64,000 nucleotides of DNA from UBA2030 sp049969475 (GTDB lineage Bacteria > Bacteroidota > Bacteroidia > Bacteroidales > TTA-H9). Below are positions 43,081 through 52,314 of this stretch, piece by piece. A model generated the notes under the pieces. That model was given only the letters and a program-made list of their open reading frames with translations, ran no database searches and was not told the DNA's origin. Both the position numbers and the translations under genes were made by a program. The DNA is taken from the NCBI GenBank assembly GCA_049969475.1, contig JBMFOU010000003.1, positions 1 through 64,000 of the forward strand. Direction: 5' to 3'. Position 1 is the first letter of the stretch. Each line of letters opens with the position of its first letter.

Positions 43081-43222
43081 TAAAAACCATATGCTCATGT
43101 TTTTTCATGAGGTGGTTACAACGACCTCGACGGTGGCTGATTTTAGCACCGGTATCCGTCTTGATAACGGAAGAAATTACCTAAAGCAGCGCTCTGCATT
43201 AACACAGAGGCTGCTTGTTTTT
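43081..43222 (+). ncRNA. Candidate structured RNA of about 140 nt (or terminator-bearing leader)
   Basis: The segment between a -7 element and a terminator can fold into consecutive hairpins: CTCATG/CATGAG (43094-43111) competing with GAGGT/ACCTC (43109-43128); GGT-GCT/AGC-ACC (43132-43150); CCG-TATC/GATA-CGG (43149-43170); and a terminator hairpin (43186-43214) followed by TTGTTTTT. I do not recognise a known RNA family. A 50-codon ORF starting ATG at 43091 (MLMFFHEVVTTTSTVADF...) spans the same bases and ends 11 bp before the lipoprotein gene, so a small protein is the main alternative. A leader that attenuates the lipoprotein gene is a third possibility. Confidence 0.45.
43186..43222 (+). 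terminator. Intrinsic terminator upstream of the lipoprotein gene
   Basis: GCAGC and CTCTG (43186-43196 with one bulged G) pair with CAGAG and GCTGC (43205-43214) around an 8-nt loop, followed by TTGTTTTT. It lies in the leader of the next gene, 33 bp before its ATG. Confidence 0.7.
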
Positions 43223-43254
43223 CATGACAATTCCAAACCCTAAATACATAGATT

Positions 43255-43848
43255 ATGAGAAAACTGAGTTTCTTGATTGCAATGGCTATAGTAGCCCAGG
43301 TTTTTATGATATCGGGCTGTGGAAAAGATGACAATACGAACTCCCAACAGAATCCCATCGATGAGAAAGTATTGGTAGCCCAGTTATTTGGAGCTGCCAT
43401 GAACTGGCAAATGGCCCCCAAATCAACCGTCCCTATCAACGTCAGCGTAGATCAGGTAAATCCGGGGCCTAAGGGAGGAAACATTCATGTGATTGGGAGT
43501 GTAACAGGTTCCATGAACATTGATGATCAAACAGGTGCTTTTCTGGAGGGCACCTTGCTGTTGGGACTCACAGAAACTATCAACGATCTGGTTCTGACCG
43601 GTGAGGACGGAAAAGATTACATCGTCAATGGAGCTCCTAATCTGAGCATCACCGGAACCTTTACCATGATGGGCATAAATACTTTTGGTACCGCCTCCCA
43701 CATGACCATTAGCGGAGGTATTCGTGTCACCGGCAATGGAGTGGATATTACAGAAAACATTCAGCTGACCATTAACCTCAACTCGAGTGGCACTGGTGGC
43801 CACGTGAGCGGAAAAGTAGGCGATCAACAGGTAGACTTTACTTTTTAA
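43255..43848 (+). CDS. Uncharacterised lipoprotein
   Basis: 197 residues. The signal peptide ends with a lipobox MISGC (about C22). The mature part is predicted all-beta, rich in G, T, N and I, with repeated strands such as GGNIHVIGSVTGSMNI and ISGGIRVTGNGVDI. No family is recognised. It follows a terminator hairpin and has no clear promoter of its own, so expression may depend on read-through of that hairpin. A shared bidirectional terminator separates it from the convergent Omp28-like gene. Confidence 0.75.
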   Translation: MRKLSFLIAMAIVAQVFMISGCGKDDNTNSQQNPIDEKVLVAQLFGAAMNWQMAPKSTVPINVSVDQVNPGPKGGNIHVIGSVTGSMNIDDQTGAFLEGTLLLGLTETINDLVLTGEDGKDYIVNGAPNLSITGTFTMMGINTFGTASHMTISGGIRVTGNGVDITENIQLTINLNSSGTGGHVSGKVGDQQVDFTF

Positions 43849-43884
43849 TGAATTCTGCGCCCATCATTTGGGGCAGATGAAAAC

Positions 43885-43923
43885 AGGAAGGGCGCTTCCA
43901 TTTGCAGGAGCGCCCTTCCTTTA
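43885..43923. terminator. Bidirectional intrinsic terminator
   Basis: AGGAAGGGCGCTTCC (43885-43899) pairs with GGAGCGCCCTTCCT (43907-43920) with one extra T, followed by TT. It lies between convergent genes and can serve both. Confidence 0.8.
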
Positions 43924-43941
43924 TCAATTACTATGTGATTA

Positions 43942-45978
43942 TTATCGAACTATTACGATTTTCTTCCGAAGAATTTGTCCGTTTTCTTTTTCAATACTCA
44001 GAATATAAGGCCCAGGGGCCAGGTGTTCCAAGTTGAGAGTTCGGTTGTTTACACCCTTCTCTGTCAGCAGCACTTTTCCGTCGGGGCTCAGGAGACGAAC
44101 CGTGGCATTTCCGGCCTGGGTGATAGTGATGTAGTTGTGAGCAGGGTTGGGGAAAATGGAGGCTGCAGAGGTGGGCTCAGCAATTCCTACTCCGCTGAGG
44201 TAGAAATTCACCGCATAGGAAAGATGCGAGAGGAGATCTTCACCAAACACATCTATGGTGGTTATGCCCGGAAGTTCCAGGGCTGGGATAATTATTACTG
44301 TAGCATTGGGGTCGGAGGGAGTGGCGGTAACCTGCGGAACCAGTGTGGTACCGGGTTCGAGGAAATAATCGTAAGACAGGGTGTTTGGATCGAAACTGGT
44401 AATAGTTGTGCCATCTACCTGCAAATCAACAAGTAAAGGATCGCTATTAAAGGTGCCGTTTTCAGTACTGTAAATGGATTGGTAAACGACTTTGGAATCG
44501 TAGTGCTGAACAAAGAGGCCTACAATGAGATCATTGAATTCTTCGATATGTGTGCCGGAAAGGTCGACTGTGTAATTCATGGTATAGGGCTCACGGTCGA
44601 AGAGCTCGATGGGTGTGCCATTGGCATCGGGTATCATTTTCATCATTACATGATGAAACGAAGTTTCTCCATTGGTGGTAGCATTATTATGGGTGGTTTT
44701 TTCCATCACCACAACATAAAGTCTCACGCCCGCAAAATGAGCAAAAGGCAAGATGGCCACATCGCCCTGGATAGTTTTATTGGAAATAGAATGTTTACCA
44801 ACGATTTTCATTACACCAGGCTGCTCAATGGCCTGATTGTATGCGGTATTGACAGCCGATATGTCGGTAGCCGTTTGGGAGCCATTGACATAGAGGTCGG
44901 GGACAAAACCCACTCCGTAATAAGTCCGGCGAACGCCTCCCTCAGCGGTATAGTATGGATCGCCCGAACCAGGCCAGTTCATCTGATATTTGACCAGAGT
45001 AATGTCGTTTTCGTGCTGTTGAGTCCAGGGATTGAAACTGCTATTAAAACTTGCGCAGGGATTACATGTAGAACTTGTGAATTCTTCAAACAGTGGCCTT
45101 CTGTCAACAATCAAGCTGGCTCTGGACACAGCGGTGAAAGCTGTATCATTATTGGGATCGTTATCAGGGGCTCCATTAACAGTATTTAGCCAGGCTTTTA
45201 ATTGATATTCACCTACAGGAGGATTCATGAGTTCGCTGGTAATGAAATCGTAAGTGCCCAATGTGGGAATGTTAAGCCCGCTGAATTGGCTGGTAACCGG
45301 GGTTCCGTCGTTGAGTTTCCAGGTAATCTCCATGGATTGAATAGGTTGAGTCCCGGTGTTCATGATTGTGCCTTTCACGGGTGTAGGTACCCCAAAATAA
45401 GCAGACGTATTTTGAAGGTTTACCAAGAAGCCGTCTACAGGCAGAGGATTCAGGCACAGCACATTATCGATATACCAATAGTCGATGTTGTACATATTTC
45501 CATCCAGGTAGAAACAGAACTGGAAATCAGGTTTACCCACATCGGAGTTGCTCACAGTGATAGAAATCTGCTCAGGACCTGCGTTGCCGGGGGGATTAAT
45601 TTCCCAGACGCTGGTCCAGGCTCCACCTCCTGAACGGGTGGCTACGCCGGCTTTAGGGCCAGCTCCTGAGTAGTCATCGTAGAAATGACGGAAACTAATT
45701 TTCAGGGAAGTAAGTCCCGTAGTGTTAATAGCAGGACTGATGAGACGTGTGGTAGTGGTCTGATTGATGTAGGTAAACTTTGCTTCAGGTGCTGAACCTC
45801 CCGCAAGGTTTGTTCCTGAAATCGACCATTGCGCATTGAGCCCGGCAATTGACCATCCAGCCGGGGGCATGGTGGCATTCGAAAAATCTTCCCAAAGTAG
45901 GGTTTGGGCCTTTAGACCCCATGGGATGCATAAAGCTGCAATCATCCCTACAAGGTAACGTAAAGTTCTGTTTTTCAT
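43942..45978 (-). CDS. Omp28-related T9SS cargo protein with CxxC motif
   Basis: 678 residues. The signal peptide ends GLKA|Q. An N-terminal beta-sandwich (about 25-180) is followed by a CARDB-like region and an Omp28/thioredoxin-like region from about 300, with PLFEEFTSSTCNPCASF holding a CxxC pair of the redox type. A further beta domain and a T9SS type A sorting domain (FPNPAHNYITITQ ... GPYILSIE) end the protein. Omp28 was described as a Porphyromonas gingivalis outer-membrane protein, possibly an adhesin; thiol-redox activity is suggested only by the CxxC. It is transcribed alone after a 111-bp gap from nhaA. Confidence 0.85.
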   Translation of the reverse strand: MKNRTLRYLVGMIAALCIPWGLKAQTLLWEDFSNATMPPAGWSIAGLNAQWSISGTNLAGGSAPEAKFTYINQTTTTRLISPAINTTGLTSLKISFRHFYDDYSGAGPKAGVATRSGGGAWTSVWEINPPGNAGPEQISITVSNSDVGKPDFQFCFYLDGNMYNIDYWYIDNVLCLNPLPVDGFLVNLQNTSAYFGVPTPVKGTIMNTGTQPIQSMEITWKLNDGTPVTSQFSGLNIPTLGTYDFITSELMNPPVGEYQLKAWLNTVNGAPDNDPNNDTAFTAVSRASLIVDRRPLFEEFTSSTCNPCASFNSSFNPWTQQHENDITLVKYQMNWPGSGDPYYTAEGGVRRTYYGVGFVPDLYVNGSQTATDISAVNTAYNQAIEQPGVMKIVGKHSISNKTIQGDVAILPFAHFAGVRLYVVVMEKTTHNNATTNGETSFHHVMMKMIPDANGTPIELFDREPYTMNYTVDLSGTHIEEFNDLIVGLFVQHYDSKVVYQSIYSTENGTFNSDPLLVDLQVDGTTITSFDPNTLSYDYFLEPGTTLVPQVTATPSDPNATVIIIPALELPGITTIDVFGEDLLSHLSYAVNFYLSGVGIAEPTSAASIFPNPAHNYITITQAGNATVRLLSPDGKVLLTEKGVNNRTLNLEHLAPGPYILSIEKENGQILRKKIVIVR

Positions 45979-46089
45979 TGGTTTGTTTTTGGTTAGTGAA
46001 TACGCTTACAAAATTAGGCCTTCCCTTGCGGAAGACCAAATGCCTTGCATGGATTTTTTGAGACAGGTACGAGGTTGTTGAAATACTGC

Positions 46090-47424
46090 TTAATCTCTTG
46101 GTTCTTGTATTTTGTTGGTAGTAAGCAGGATAGATATACCTAAAAGGGCACTGAGAGCCGAAGCAATAAATATAGCCGCTTTGGCCTTGGCAATGAAAGA
46201 GGGTTCGTCGAAAGCGAGATAGGTAATGAAGAGCGACATGGTAAATCCTATTCCCCCCAAAAATCCCGCCCCTGCCAAATGCCTTAGGGTTACATTTTCG
46301 GGAAGCCGCGCCAGTCCAGCTTTTATACCAAGCCAGGTAAAACCAAATACTCCGGCAAATTTTCCTAAAGCAAGTCCTACAATTATGCCCCATGAAACAG
46401 GACTATCCAATACTTCCGCAATACCTGCTTTAAGTACAACACCAGCATTGCTAAGGGCAAATAAAGGCATAATAAGATAGCTAACCCAGGGATGTAAAGC
46501 ATGTTCCATACGTTGTAACGGTGATTCTAACCGGTGGCAACTGATTTCCATGGCTTGCAAGGCCTCTATTTGCTCTTGGGTTAATTTATGAGGTGTGCCG
46601 GGCTGAATTTCTTTAAATCGGGACAGGTAGTGATTCATGCGCTTGAGAAATAAATCTGGTCCCAGTTTATTAATGGCCGGGACTGTTAACGCCAGTAATA
46701 CACCGGCTATGGTAGCATGAATACCTGATTTAAGTAGGGCGTACCACAAAATGATTCCGGGCAGGATATAAAAAATAGGATGCCGTACATTAAGATAATT
46801 GAAAAACAAGAGGATAAGAAGAATGATACCGGCTGTCACTAATGCGGGTACATAAAGTGATTTAGAATAAAACAGAGCGATGACAAGAATGGCACCCAGG
46901 TCGTCGACAATGGCAAAAGCAGTGATAAATATTTTAAGACCCAGGGGAATACGCCTGCCTAACAAAATGAGAACACCCAAAGCAAAGGCTATGTCAGTGG
47001 CCATGGGGATCCCCCATCCACTGGCCGAGGGAAAATTATGGTTGAAGGCTGTATAAAGAATGGCCGGCACAATCATTCCACCAAGTGCTGCAATTACCGG
47101 CGTCATAGCTGCTTGGAGATTGGAAAGTTCTCCTGAGATCAGCTCTCGTTTGATTTCAAGTCCTACCATAAAAAAGAAAATGGCCATCAACCCATCATTG
47201 ATCCATAATTGTAGAGGTTTGCTCAAACTCCATTCCCCCAGTGAAATGCTGAAAGAGCTTTGCCATATACCCAGAAAAGCATCACTCAACTGGCTGTTGG
47301 CCAGCATTATTGCTGTAACTGCTGAGATGATAAGTAGAATGCCCGAAGAGGCTTCAAATTTTATGAATTCCTGAAAAGGGCGGGCAAGGCTAACAATATT
47401 TCTCGGAGTGAATAAATTTTTCAT
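46090..47424 (-). CDS. nhaA: Na+/H+ antiporter NhaA
   Basis: 444 residues from the ATG giving MKNLFTPRNIV. NDGLMAIFFFMVGLEIKREL is the first signature, and GWGIPMATDIAFALGVLILLG and ITAFAIVDDLGAI hold the paired aspartates of the ion-binding site (ATDIA and VDDLGA). About 11-12 transmembrane helices. It expels Na+ in exchange for H+ at alkaline pH or high salt. A longer frame reaching 47646 overlaps the flavoprotein gene and is rejected. A perfect 9-bp inverted repeat lies just upstream (47429-47457). Confidence 0.94.
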   Translation of the reverse strand: MKNLFTPRNIVSLARPFQEFIKFEASSGILLIISAVTAIMLANSQLSDAFLGIWQSSFSISLGEWSLSKPLQLWINDGLMAIFFFMVGLEIKRELISGELSNLQAAMTPVIAALGGMIVPAILYTAFNHNFPSASGWGIPMATDIAFALGVLILLGRRIPLGLKIFITAFAIVDDLGAILVIALFYSKSLYVPALVTAGIILLILLFFNYLNVRHPIFYILPGIILWYALLKSGIHATIAGVLLALTVPAINKLGPDLFLKRMNHYLSRFKEIQPGTPHKLTQEQIEALQAMEISCHRLESPLQRMEHALHPWVSYLIMPLFALSNAGVVLKAGIAEVLDSPVSWGIIVGLALGKFAGVFGFTWLGIKAGLARLPENVTLRHLAGAGFLGGIGFTMSLFITYLAFDEPSFIAKAKAAIFIASALSALLGISILLTTNKIQEPRD

Positions 47425-47428
47425 AGAT

Positions 47429-47457
47429 GACTTTTTATAAAAGTAACATAAAAAGTC
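47429..47457. promoter_or_regulatory. Perfect inverted repeat in front of nhaA
   Basis: GACTTTTTA (47429-47437) and TAAAAAGTC (47449-47457) with an 11-bp spacer, 5 bp from the nhaA ATG. No T-run follows on the minus strand, so an operator or leader structure is more likely than a terminator. Confidence 0.4.
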
Positions 47458-47467
47458 AAAATCTTGT

Positions 47468-48724
47468 TTAATAATCAGGTTCAGCGGCCGACATGCCGGC
47501 AATCCAGCCGGTAGAGAAAGCGATTTGCAGATTATATCCACCCGTATCGGCATCGAGGTCGATGATCTCGCCTGCAAAATATAGGTTTTTAAGAAGTTTC
47601 GATTCCATGGTTTTAGGGTCAATTTCGCGGGTGGAAACACCCCCACTAGTGACTATGGCCTCGCTAAACCCTCTCAGACCTGTTATTTGGATCCTAAAGT
47701 CCTTGAGCCAGGCGCGGAGGCGCTTGCGTTCCTGGGCAGTAAACTGGCTGGCGGGTTTATCGGGGTCGAGATGCAGGAGGTCGAGGCAGAGGGGGATAAG
47801 ACTGGAGGGAAGTAAGCCTTTGAGGATGCCTTTCATATGCATTTTGCTATGTTCTGCCAGGTCGCGCAGCAGGCGGCGGTCCAGGGTTTCATCATCGAGA
47901 GCGGGTTTCAGGTCTATGCTGATTTCAACGTTGTTCCCTTCCAGGATGGTACGATTGAATGTGCGGCTGAGGGTTAGAATGACAGGGCCACTTAGACCGA
48001 AATGGGTAAAAAGCATTTCTCCAAATTCCTCTCCGGCTTTTTTACCATTTACCAATACACGGGCCGTTACGTTTTTTAGTGTCAGCCCCTGCAGGCGCTG
48101 GGCCACATCACCTGCGGTGAGCAAAGGCACCAGCGAGGGAACTGGCTCTCTCACACTGTGTCCCAGTCTGCGTGATATTTTGTACCCATCACCCGTAGAA
48201 CCTGTTCCTGGATAAGAACTACCTCCCAGGGCCAGTATAATCCGATCGGCTTCTATGATTTTCCCCCCTTTTGTTCGAATTCCTGTAGCCCGGCCTTCCT
48301 TCATAAGTATTTCTTCAACAGGTGTATGGTTGAGAATTTCGACGCTTAGCCGCTGCATTTCACGGTTGAGAAAATTTACTACTTCTACCGCACTATTGTT
48401 AACCGGGAAAACCCTCCCTCCTCTTTCGGTTACGGTTTGCAAACCCAGTTGATGAAGTAGGTCAAGCAGATGGGTGTTGAAGAATCGGGCGAAGGTATTG
48501 CGCAGAAAACGAGCATCGGGGCCTATATGCGTCAGAAATTCCTCTAAATCATCCGTATTGGTGAGGTTGCATCTGCCTTTACCGGTGATACTTAGTTTAC
48601 GGCCTGGTTTATTCATTTTTTCTACCAGCGTAACTCGTGCTCCCCTTCGGGCGGCACTTATAGCTGCCATCATACCAGCAGCTCCGCCTCCTGCAATCAA
48701 TACATGCACATTGGGTTTGCTCAT
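47468..48724 (-). CDS. HI0933/BaiN-family flavoprotein
   Basis: 418 residues. The FAD-binding GGGAAGMMAAISAARRG (about 12-28) is followed by LVEKMNKPGRKLSITGKGRCNLTN, the HI0933 signature. GGVSTREIDPKTMESKL and YFAGEIIDLDADTGGYNLQIAFSTG form the C-terminal flavin site. The family includes BaiN-type reductases, but for most members the substrate is unknown. Its start is 3 bp after the stop of a second flavoprotein gene, in the same operon. Confidence 0.88.
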   Translation of the reverse strand: MSKPNVHVLIAGGGAAGMMAAISAARRGARVTLVEKMNKPGRKLSITGKGRCNLTNTDDLEEFLTHIGPDARFLRNTFARFFNTHLLDLLHQLGLQTVTERGGRVFPVNNSAVEVVNFLNREMQRLSVEILNHTPVEEILMKEGRATGIRTKGGKIIEADRIILALGGSSYPGTGSTGDGYKISRRLGHSVREPVPSLVPLLTAGDVAQRLQGLTLKNVTARVLVNGKKAGEEFGEMLFTHFGLSGPVILTLSRTFNRTILEGNNVEISIDLKPALDDETLDRRLLRDLAEHSKMHMKGILKGLLPSSLIPLCLDLLHLDPDKPASQFTAQERKRLRAWLKDFRIQITGLRGFSEAIVTSGGVSTREIDPKTMESKLLKNLYFAGEIIDLDADTGGYNLQIAFSTGWIAGMSAAEPDY

Positions 48725-48727
48725 GGG

Positions 48728-50344
48728 TCAGGAATTTTTCAGTTGAGAAAGAAGGGCTTCCGCTACCCGCAGTCCATCGAGGGCAGCCGATACTATGCCT
48801 CCAGCATATCCAGCACCTTCTCCTGCCGGATAGAGCCCGCGAATGTTGCTTTGTAAGGTTTCGTCGCGTATGATTCGAAGGGGTGATGTCGAGCGGGATT
48901 CTACGGCCGTGAGCACCGCATCAGGATGACAAAAACCTTTAATTTTCTGATCGAAAAGCGGAAGGGCTGCCCTGAGGCTTTGTACTATGGGCTTGGGCAG
49001 ACACTGACCCAGGTGAGCAGGTTTTACGCCGGGTTGGTAGCTGGGAGTAACGTCTCCAAATCCCTTTGATGGACGATTTTTGAGGAAATCTTCTACCCGT
49101 TGGGCTGGAGCTCTGAATTTCCCTCCTCCCAGCTTATAAGCGGCTTCTTCGAGTTTGCGTTGAAATTCAACTCCTGCCAGGAGATGTCGTCCCCCAAGGT
49201 CTTCCGGAAGAACATTCACGAGCAGTGCACTGTTTGAATTAACATTGTCTCTGTTATAATAGCTCATACCGTTGGTTACCAACCGATTGCTCTCTGAGGC
49301 AGCCGCAACTACATAACCACCTGGGCACATACAAAAAGTATAAACGGGTCGATGTCCTTGCGGATGCACTGCAAGTTTGTATCGTGCGGCTCCCAACATC
49401 GGATGTCCGGCCACTCTGCCATATTGTGAGCGGTCGATCCATTCCCTGAGATGTTCGATTCTCACTCCCACGGCAAAAATTTTAGGTTCCATCTGCACGC
49501 CGCGCCTGTAAAGCATTTCAAATGTGTCGCGGGCCGAATGACCGGTAGCCAATACGAGTGTCTTGCAAGGCAAAACCTGCCCACTGGATAAAATAATTTC
49601 TTTTAGTCGATGGTTTTCAATTATCAGGTCAGTCAGTGCGGTCGAGAATAAATAACTTGCTCCTAGTGCCTCGAGTTCTTTCCGAAGGTTTTTTACTACG
49701 GTGCGCAGATGGTCGGTGCCTATATGGGGTTTGGCATCCCATAAGATGGATTCGGGAGCTCCGGCTTTCACCAATTCCCTGAAAATAAAATCGGTACGTG
49801 GGTCATTGACGAGTGTATAGAGTTTTCCATCGGAAAAGGTGCCGGCACCTCCTTCACCAAATTGCACGTTGCTCTCGGTATGAAGCTCTCCGCTCGCAAA
49901 AAAATGTTCCACCGTTTGGGTACGTTTTTCTACGGGTTCACCCCTTTCAATGATTAAGGGGTTGAGTCCGGCCCGGGCCAGCACTAGAGCGGCAAATAGT
50001 CCGGCAGGGCCACAGCCTACTACTACCGGCCTGGGTTGGGTAGATGGGAATGGATGCCTGGGTATTTGATATTCAAAAGGTTGAAATATTCGTATCCGGT
50101 GTTTTTTAATGACTTCCGGTGGTAGTTTCCCGACAATCTCTTCTTCATTATCTGCCCTAATATCAAGGGTGTAAATAAATCGGATGAAATTTTTGTTTCT
50201 GGAGTCTATGGCCCGGTTGGCTATGCTCCATTCCAGAATATGCGAAGACTCCACCTGCAGAACCGTAGCGACCCATGCAAGAAGCTGATGGGTTTCAGTC
50301 AGAAAGCTGGTGGCCACTTCTTCTACCCTGATCATTTCTGGCAA
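48728..50344 (-). CDS. COG2509-type FAD-dependent protein
   Basis: 538 residues. The dinucleotide motif VVGCGPAGLFAALVLARAG (about 108-126) and a family-typical ESNVQFGEGGAGTFSDGKLYT (about 159-179) are present. CPGGYVVAAASE and GLYPAGEGAGYAGGIVSAALDG lie in the C-terminal half. The N-terminal 100 residues are a separate alpha/beta domain. It belongs to the uncharacterised FAD-dependent dehydrogenase group (COG2509). It overlaps the TPR gene by 13 bp and precedes the HI0933 flavoprotein by 3 bp. Confidence 0.87.
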   Translation of the reverse strand: MPEMIRVEEVATSFLTETHQLLAWVATVLQVESSHILEWSIANRAIDSRNKNFIRFIYTLDIRADNEEEIVGKLPPEVIKKHRIRIFQPFEYQIPRHPFPSTQPRPVVVGCGPAGLFAALVLARAGLNPLIIERGEPVEKRTQTVEHFFASGELHTESNVQFGEGGAGTFSDGKLYTLVNDPRTDFIFRELVKAGAPESILWDAKPHIGTDHLRTVVKNLRKELEALGASYLFSTALTDLIIENHRLKEIILSSGQVLPCKTLVLATGHSARDTFEMLYRRGVQMEPKIFAVGVRIEHLREWIDRSQYGRVAGHPMLGAARYKLAVHPQGHRPVYTFCMCPGGYVVAAASESNRLVTNGMSYYNRDNVNSNSALLVNVLPEDLGGRHLLAGVEFQRKLEEAAYKLGGGKFRAPAQRVEDFLKNRPSKGFGDVTPSYQPGVKPAHLGQCLPKPIVQSLRAALPLFDQKIKGFCHPDAVLTAVESRSTSPLRIIRDETLQSNIRGLYPAGEGAGYAGGIVSAALDGLRVAEALLSQLKNS

Positions 50345-52314
50345 TAGCGTTTGATGAGGTTGTAGGCATTGCGTATACCTAGTTCTCCCGCACGGCTCAG
50401 GTCGCGGCAGGCCGGTTCGTTTTTTCTGAGATAAATAAGAATCAGAGCCCTGTTGAAATAGGCCTGGGCCAGATTTTTTTCGAGTTCCAGAGCCCGGTTA
50501 TAGTCTTGCAATGCCCCTTCGTAATCGGCCAACCGGGCTTTAACATTGGCCCGGTTAAACCATGCAAAGCTCAAATCGGGGTTGAGTTCAATGACTTTAT
50601 CATAATCTTCAATTACTTCTTTGAAGGCCGGAAGCGGGGCGCGAGCCGCCTTTACAGAACTAAAAGTGCTGTTGCCAAAAGAGATAGTAGCAGGGAGGGG
50701 ATCGTTTTCGCTTAGTTCGTCAATCATCTCCAGGCGGGTATTGGCCCGGTTGAAATAGGCCAATGCAAAATGGGGGTCAAGCTGAATGGCCGTGGTGTAA
50801 GCCTCTATAGCACTCTGGTAATTACGTATCATACCGTTGAGTATGCCTGTGAAGAAGTATCCCAGCGGATCGTTGGGATTGAGTTTGTTGCTTAAGTCAA
50901 TATCTTTAATGTATTGGGCGATAACTTCTGGTGTAAGTTTTTCCTGGCGGTTGGTTACCCCGAATCGGAGTTTATAATCGACCCGGGCATTGATGTCGTC
51001 AATTTTCTTGAGCCAGTATTCGCCGCGTTTTTGTTCTACGTATACCGAATCGTTATACAGATAGGTTACGAAAAAGTTTTGTTCGAGGTCTACATAAACG
51101 GGCTCGTATTGAATGCGTCCTTCAACGGCTGAAGTGTTTTTGAAATCCGCCTCAAATTCTATAATTTTCGTCAGGGCGGTGCTATCGGCATACCGGCGAA
51201 GGGTGGAGTCATCGCTTTTGGCAATGGTTTCTTCAATCAGGATGGCTTTATTGCGATCCTGCATGGCTCCTTTTTCATCTTTCAGAGCCATGCGGGCATC
51301 GGCTCTTAACATATAGGCCCGTGAGAAGTCAGGGAAAAGTTCGATGGCCCGGGTGTAATCTTCAATGGCTCCCCGGTAGTCTTTAAGTTGATGTTTAATA
51401 AGGGCTCGATTGAATGCCGCCAGGATGTTGTCTGGATTGAGGGCCACCACCCGATCGAAATCTTCCAGGGCTGCCTTCAGGTCCCCCGCCTCTGCCTTCA
51501 AAATGGCCCGGTTGTAATACGCGAGTGCATTGAAAGGATCGAGCTCCAATACCTTGTTGAAATCTTCCAGGGCACGGTCTTTCTTCTCGAGTTTAATCCA
51601 GGCAATGGCCCTTTGGAAATAGACGGCGGTGTTACCAGGTTCCATTCGAAGCGCCTGGTTAAAATCTTCGATAGCCCCCTGGTAATCAGCTGTATCGAAC
51701 TTAATGGCACCCCGGCGGACATAGGCTTCTGTGAAAAAGAAATTGAGTTGAATGGCCTTATTAAGGTCAGCAATAGCCGATTGCGAATCTTTCAATTCGT
51801 GCTTGATGAGGCCACGGGCCAAATAAGCCAGAGGTATGTCGTTTTTAAGGCGCAAGGCAGAATCGATGTCGGAAAGGGCTTCCTGGTATTGCTTAAGTTC
51901 CATGCGGGTAATTGCCCGATTCACATATACCTCGGGTACCAGGGGATCGATGCGCAGAGCTTCTTTGAAATCGTCGAGAGCTGACTGATAATCGCGCAAG
52001 CGCGACCTGACAATGGCCCGGTAGTGGTAACCCTGACTGAACATGGGATTAATTTCTAAGGCCTTGTCGAAATCGCGGGCTGCCCCTTCCAGGTCGCCCA
52101 AGTTATACTTGGCAATCCCCCGATAAAAATAAGGTTCGTACATTTCGGGGGATGCGGTGATCACTACATTGAGACTTCGTATGGCATCCACAAACTTACC
52201 TTCCGAAAGATTGTGCATGCCCGAAAATACGAAATGCGGAATGTTGATTTGCGCCGGAGCAAAGCTCCAAAAGCCCATTACCAGCAAAAGCAGAGCAGTA
52301 CTTCTTTTTGGCAT
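50332..52314 (-). CDS. Exported tetratricopeptide-repeat protein
   Basis: 660 residues. The signal peptide ends FAPA|Q. TPR blocks fill about 28-365 (units such as AYYNRAILKAEAGDLKAALEDFDRVVALNPD) and about 475-655, separated by a non-TPR stretch (about 370-470) containing FFVTYLYNDSVYVEQKRGEYW. More than a dozen repeats are present. It should act as a periplasmic or outer-membrane protein-interaction scaffold. Its ATG overlaps the moaC stop by one base (TAATG) and its end overlaps the next flavoprotein gene, so it is embedded in the operon. Confidence 0.88.
   Translation of the reverse strand: MPKRSTALLLLVMGFWSFAPAQINIPHFVFSGMHNLSEGKFVDAIRSLNVVITASPEMYEPYFYRGIAKYNLGDLEGAARDFDKALEINPMFSQGYHYRAIVRSRLRDYQSALDDFKEALRIDPLVPEVYVNRAITRMELKQYQEALSDIDSALRLKNDIPLAYLARGLIKHELKDSQSAIADLNKAIQLNFFFTEAYVRRGAIKFDTADYQGAIEDFNQALRMEPGNTAVYFQRAIAWIKLEKKDRALEDFNKVLELDPFNALAYYNRAILKAEAGDLKAALEDFDRVVALNPDNILAAFNRALIKHQLKDYRGAIEDYTRAIELFPDFSRAYMLRADARMALKDEKGAMQDRNKAILIEETIAKSDDSTLRRYADSTALTKIIEFEADFKNTSAVEGRIQYEPVYVDLEQNFFVTYLYNDSVYVEQKRGEYWLKKIDDINARVDYKLRFGVTNRQEKLTPEVIAQYIKDIDLSNKLNPNDPLGYFFTGILNGMIRNYQSAIEAYTTAIQLDPHFALAYFNRANTRLEMIDELSENDPLPATISFGNSTFSSVKAARAPLPAFKEVIEDYDKVIELNPDLSFAWFNRANVKARLADYEGALQDYNRALELEKNLAQAYFNRALILIYLRKNEPACRDLSRAGELGIRNAYNLIKRYCQK

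Larger units (their letters stand above)
42910..43254 (+). other. 345-bp intergenic region: terminator, promoter and hairpin-rich segment
   Basis: Between the tonB-like gene and the lipoprotein gene. From left to right it holds the tonB terminator (42928-42966), an AT-rich stretch, a -7 element (43068-43075), a candidate structured RNA (about 43081-43222) ending in an intrinsic terminator, and 32 bp before the lipoprotein ATG. A 50-codon ORF (43091-43243) overlaps the RNA candidate. Confidence 0.6.

Noticed and set aside
43091..43243. 50-codon ORF upstream of the lipoprotein gene as a protein-coding gene
   Set aside because: Not listed as a CDS because the same bases form several possible hairpins and a terminator, and the product resembles nothing known; kept as the alternative in the RNA entry.
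47425..47646. 74-codon N-terminal extension of nhaA
   Set aside because: It overlaps the HI0933 flavoprotein gene, has no family similarity, and an ATG at the conserved start is present.
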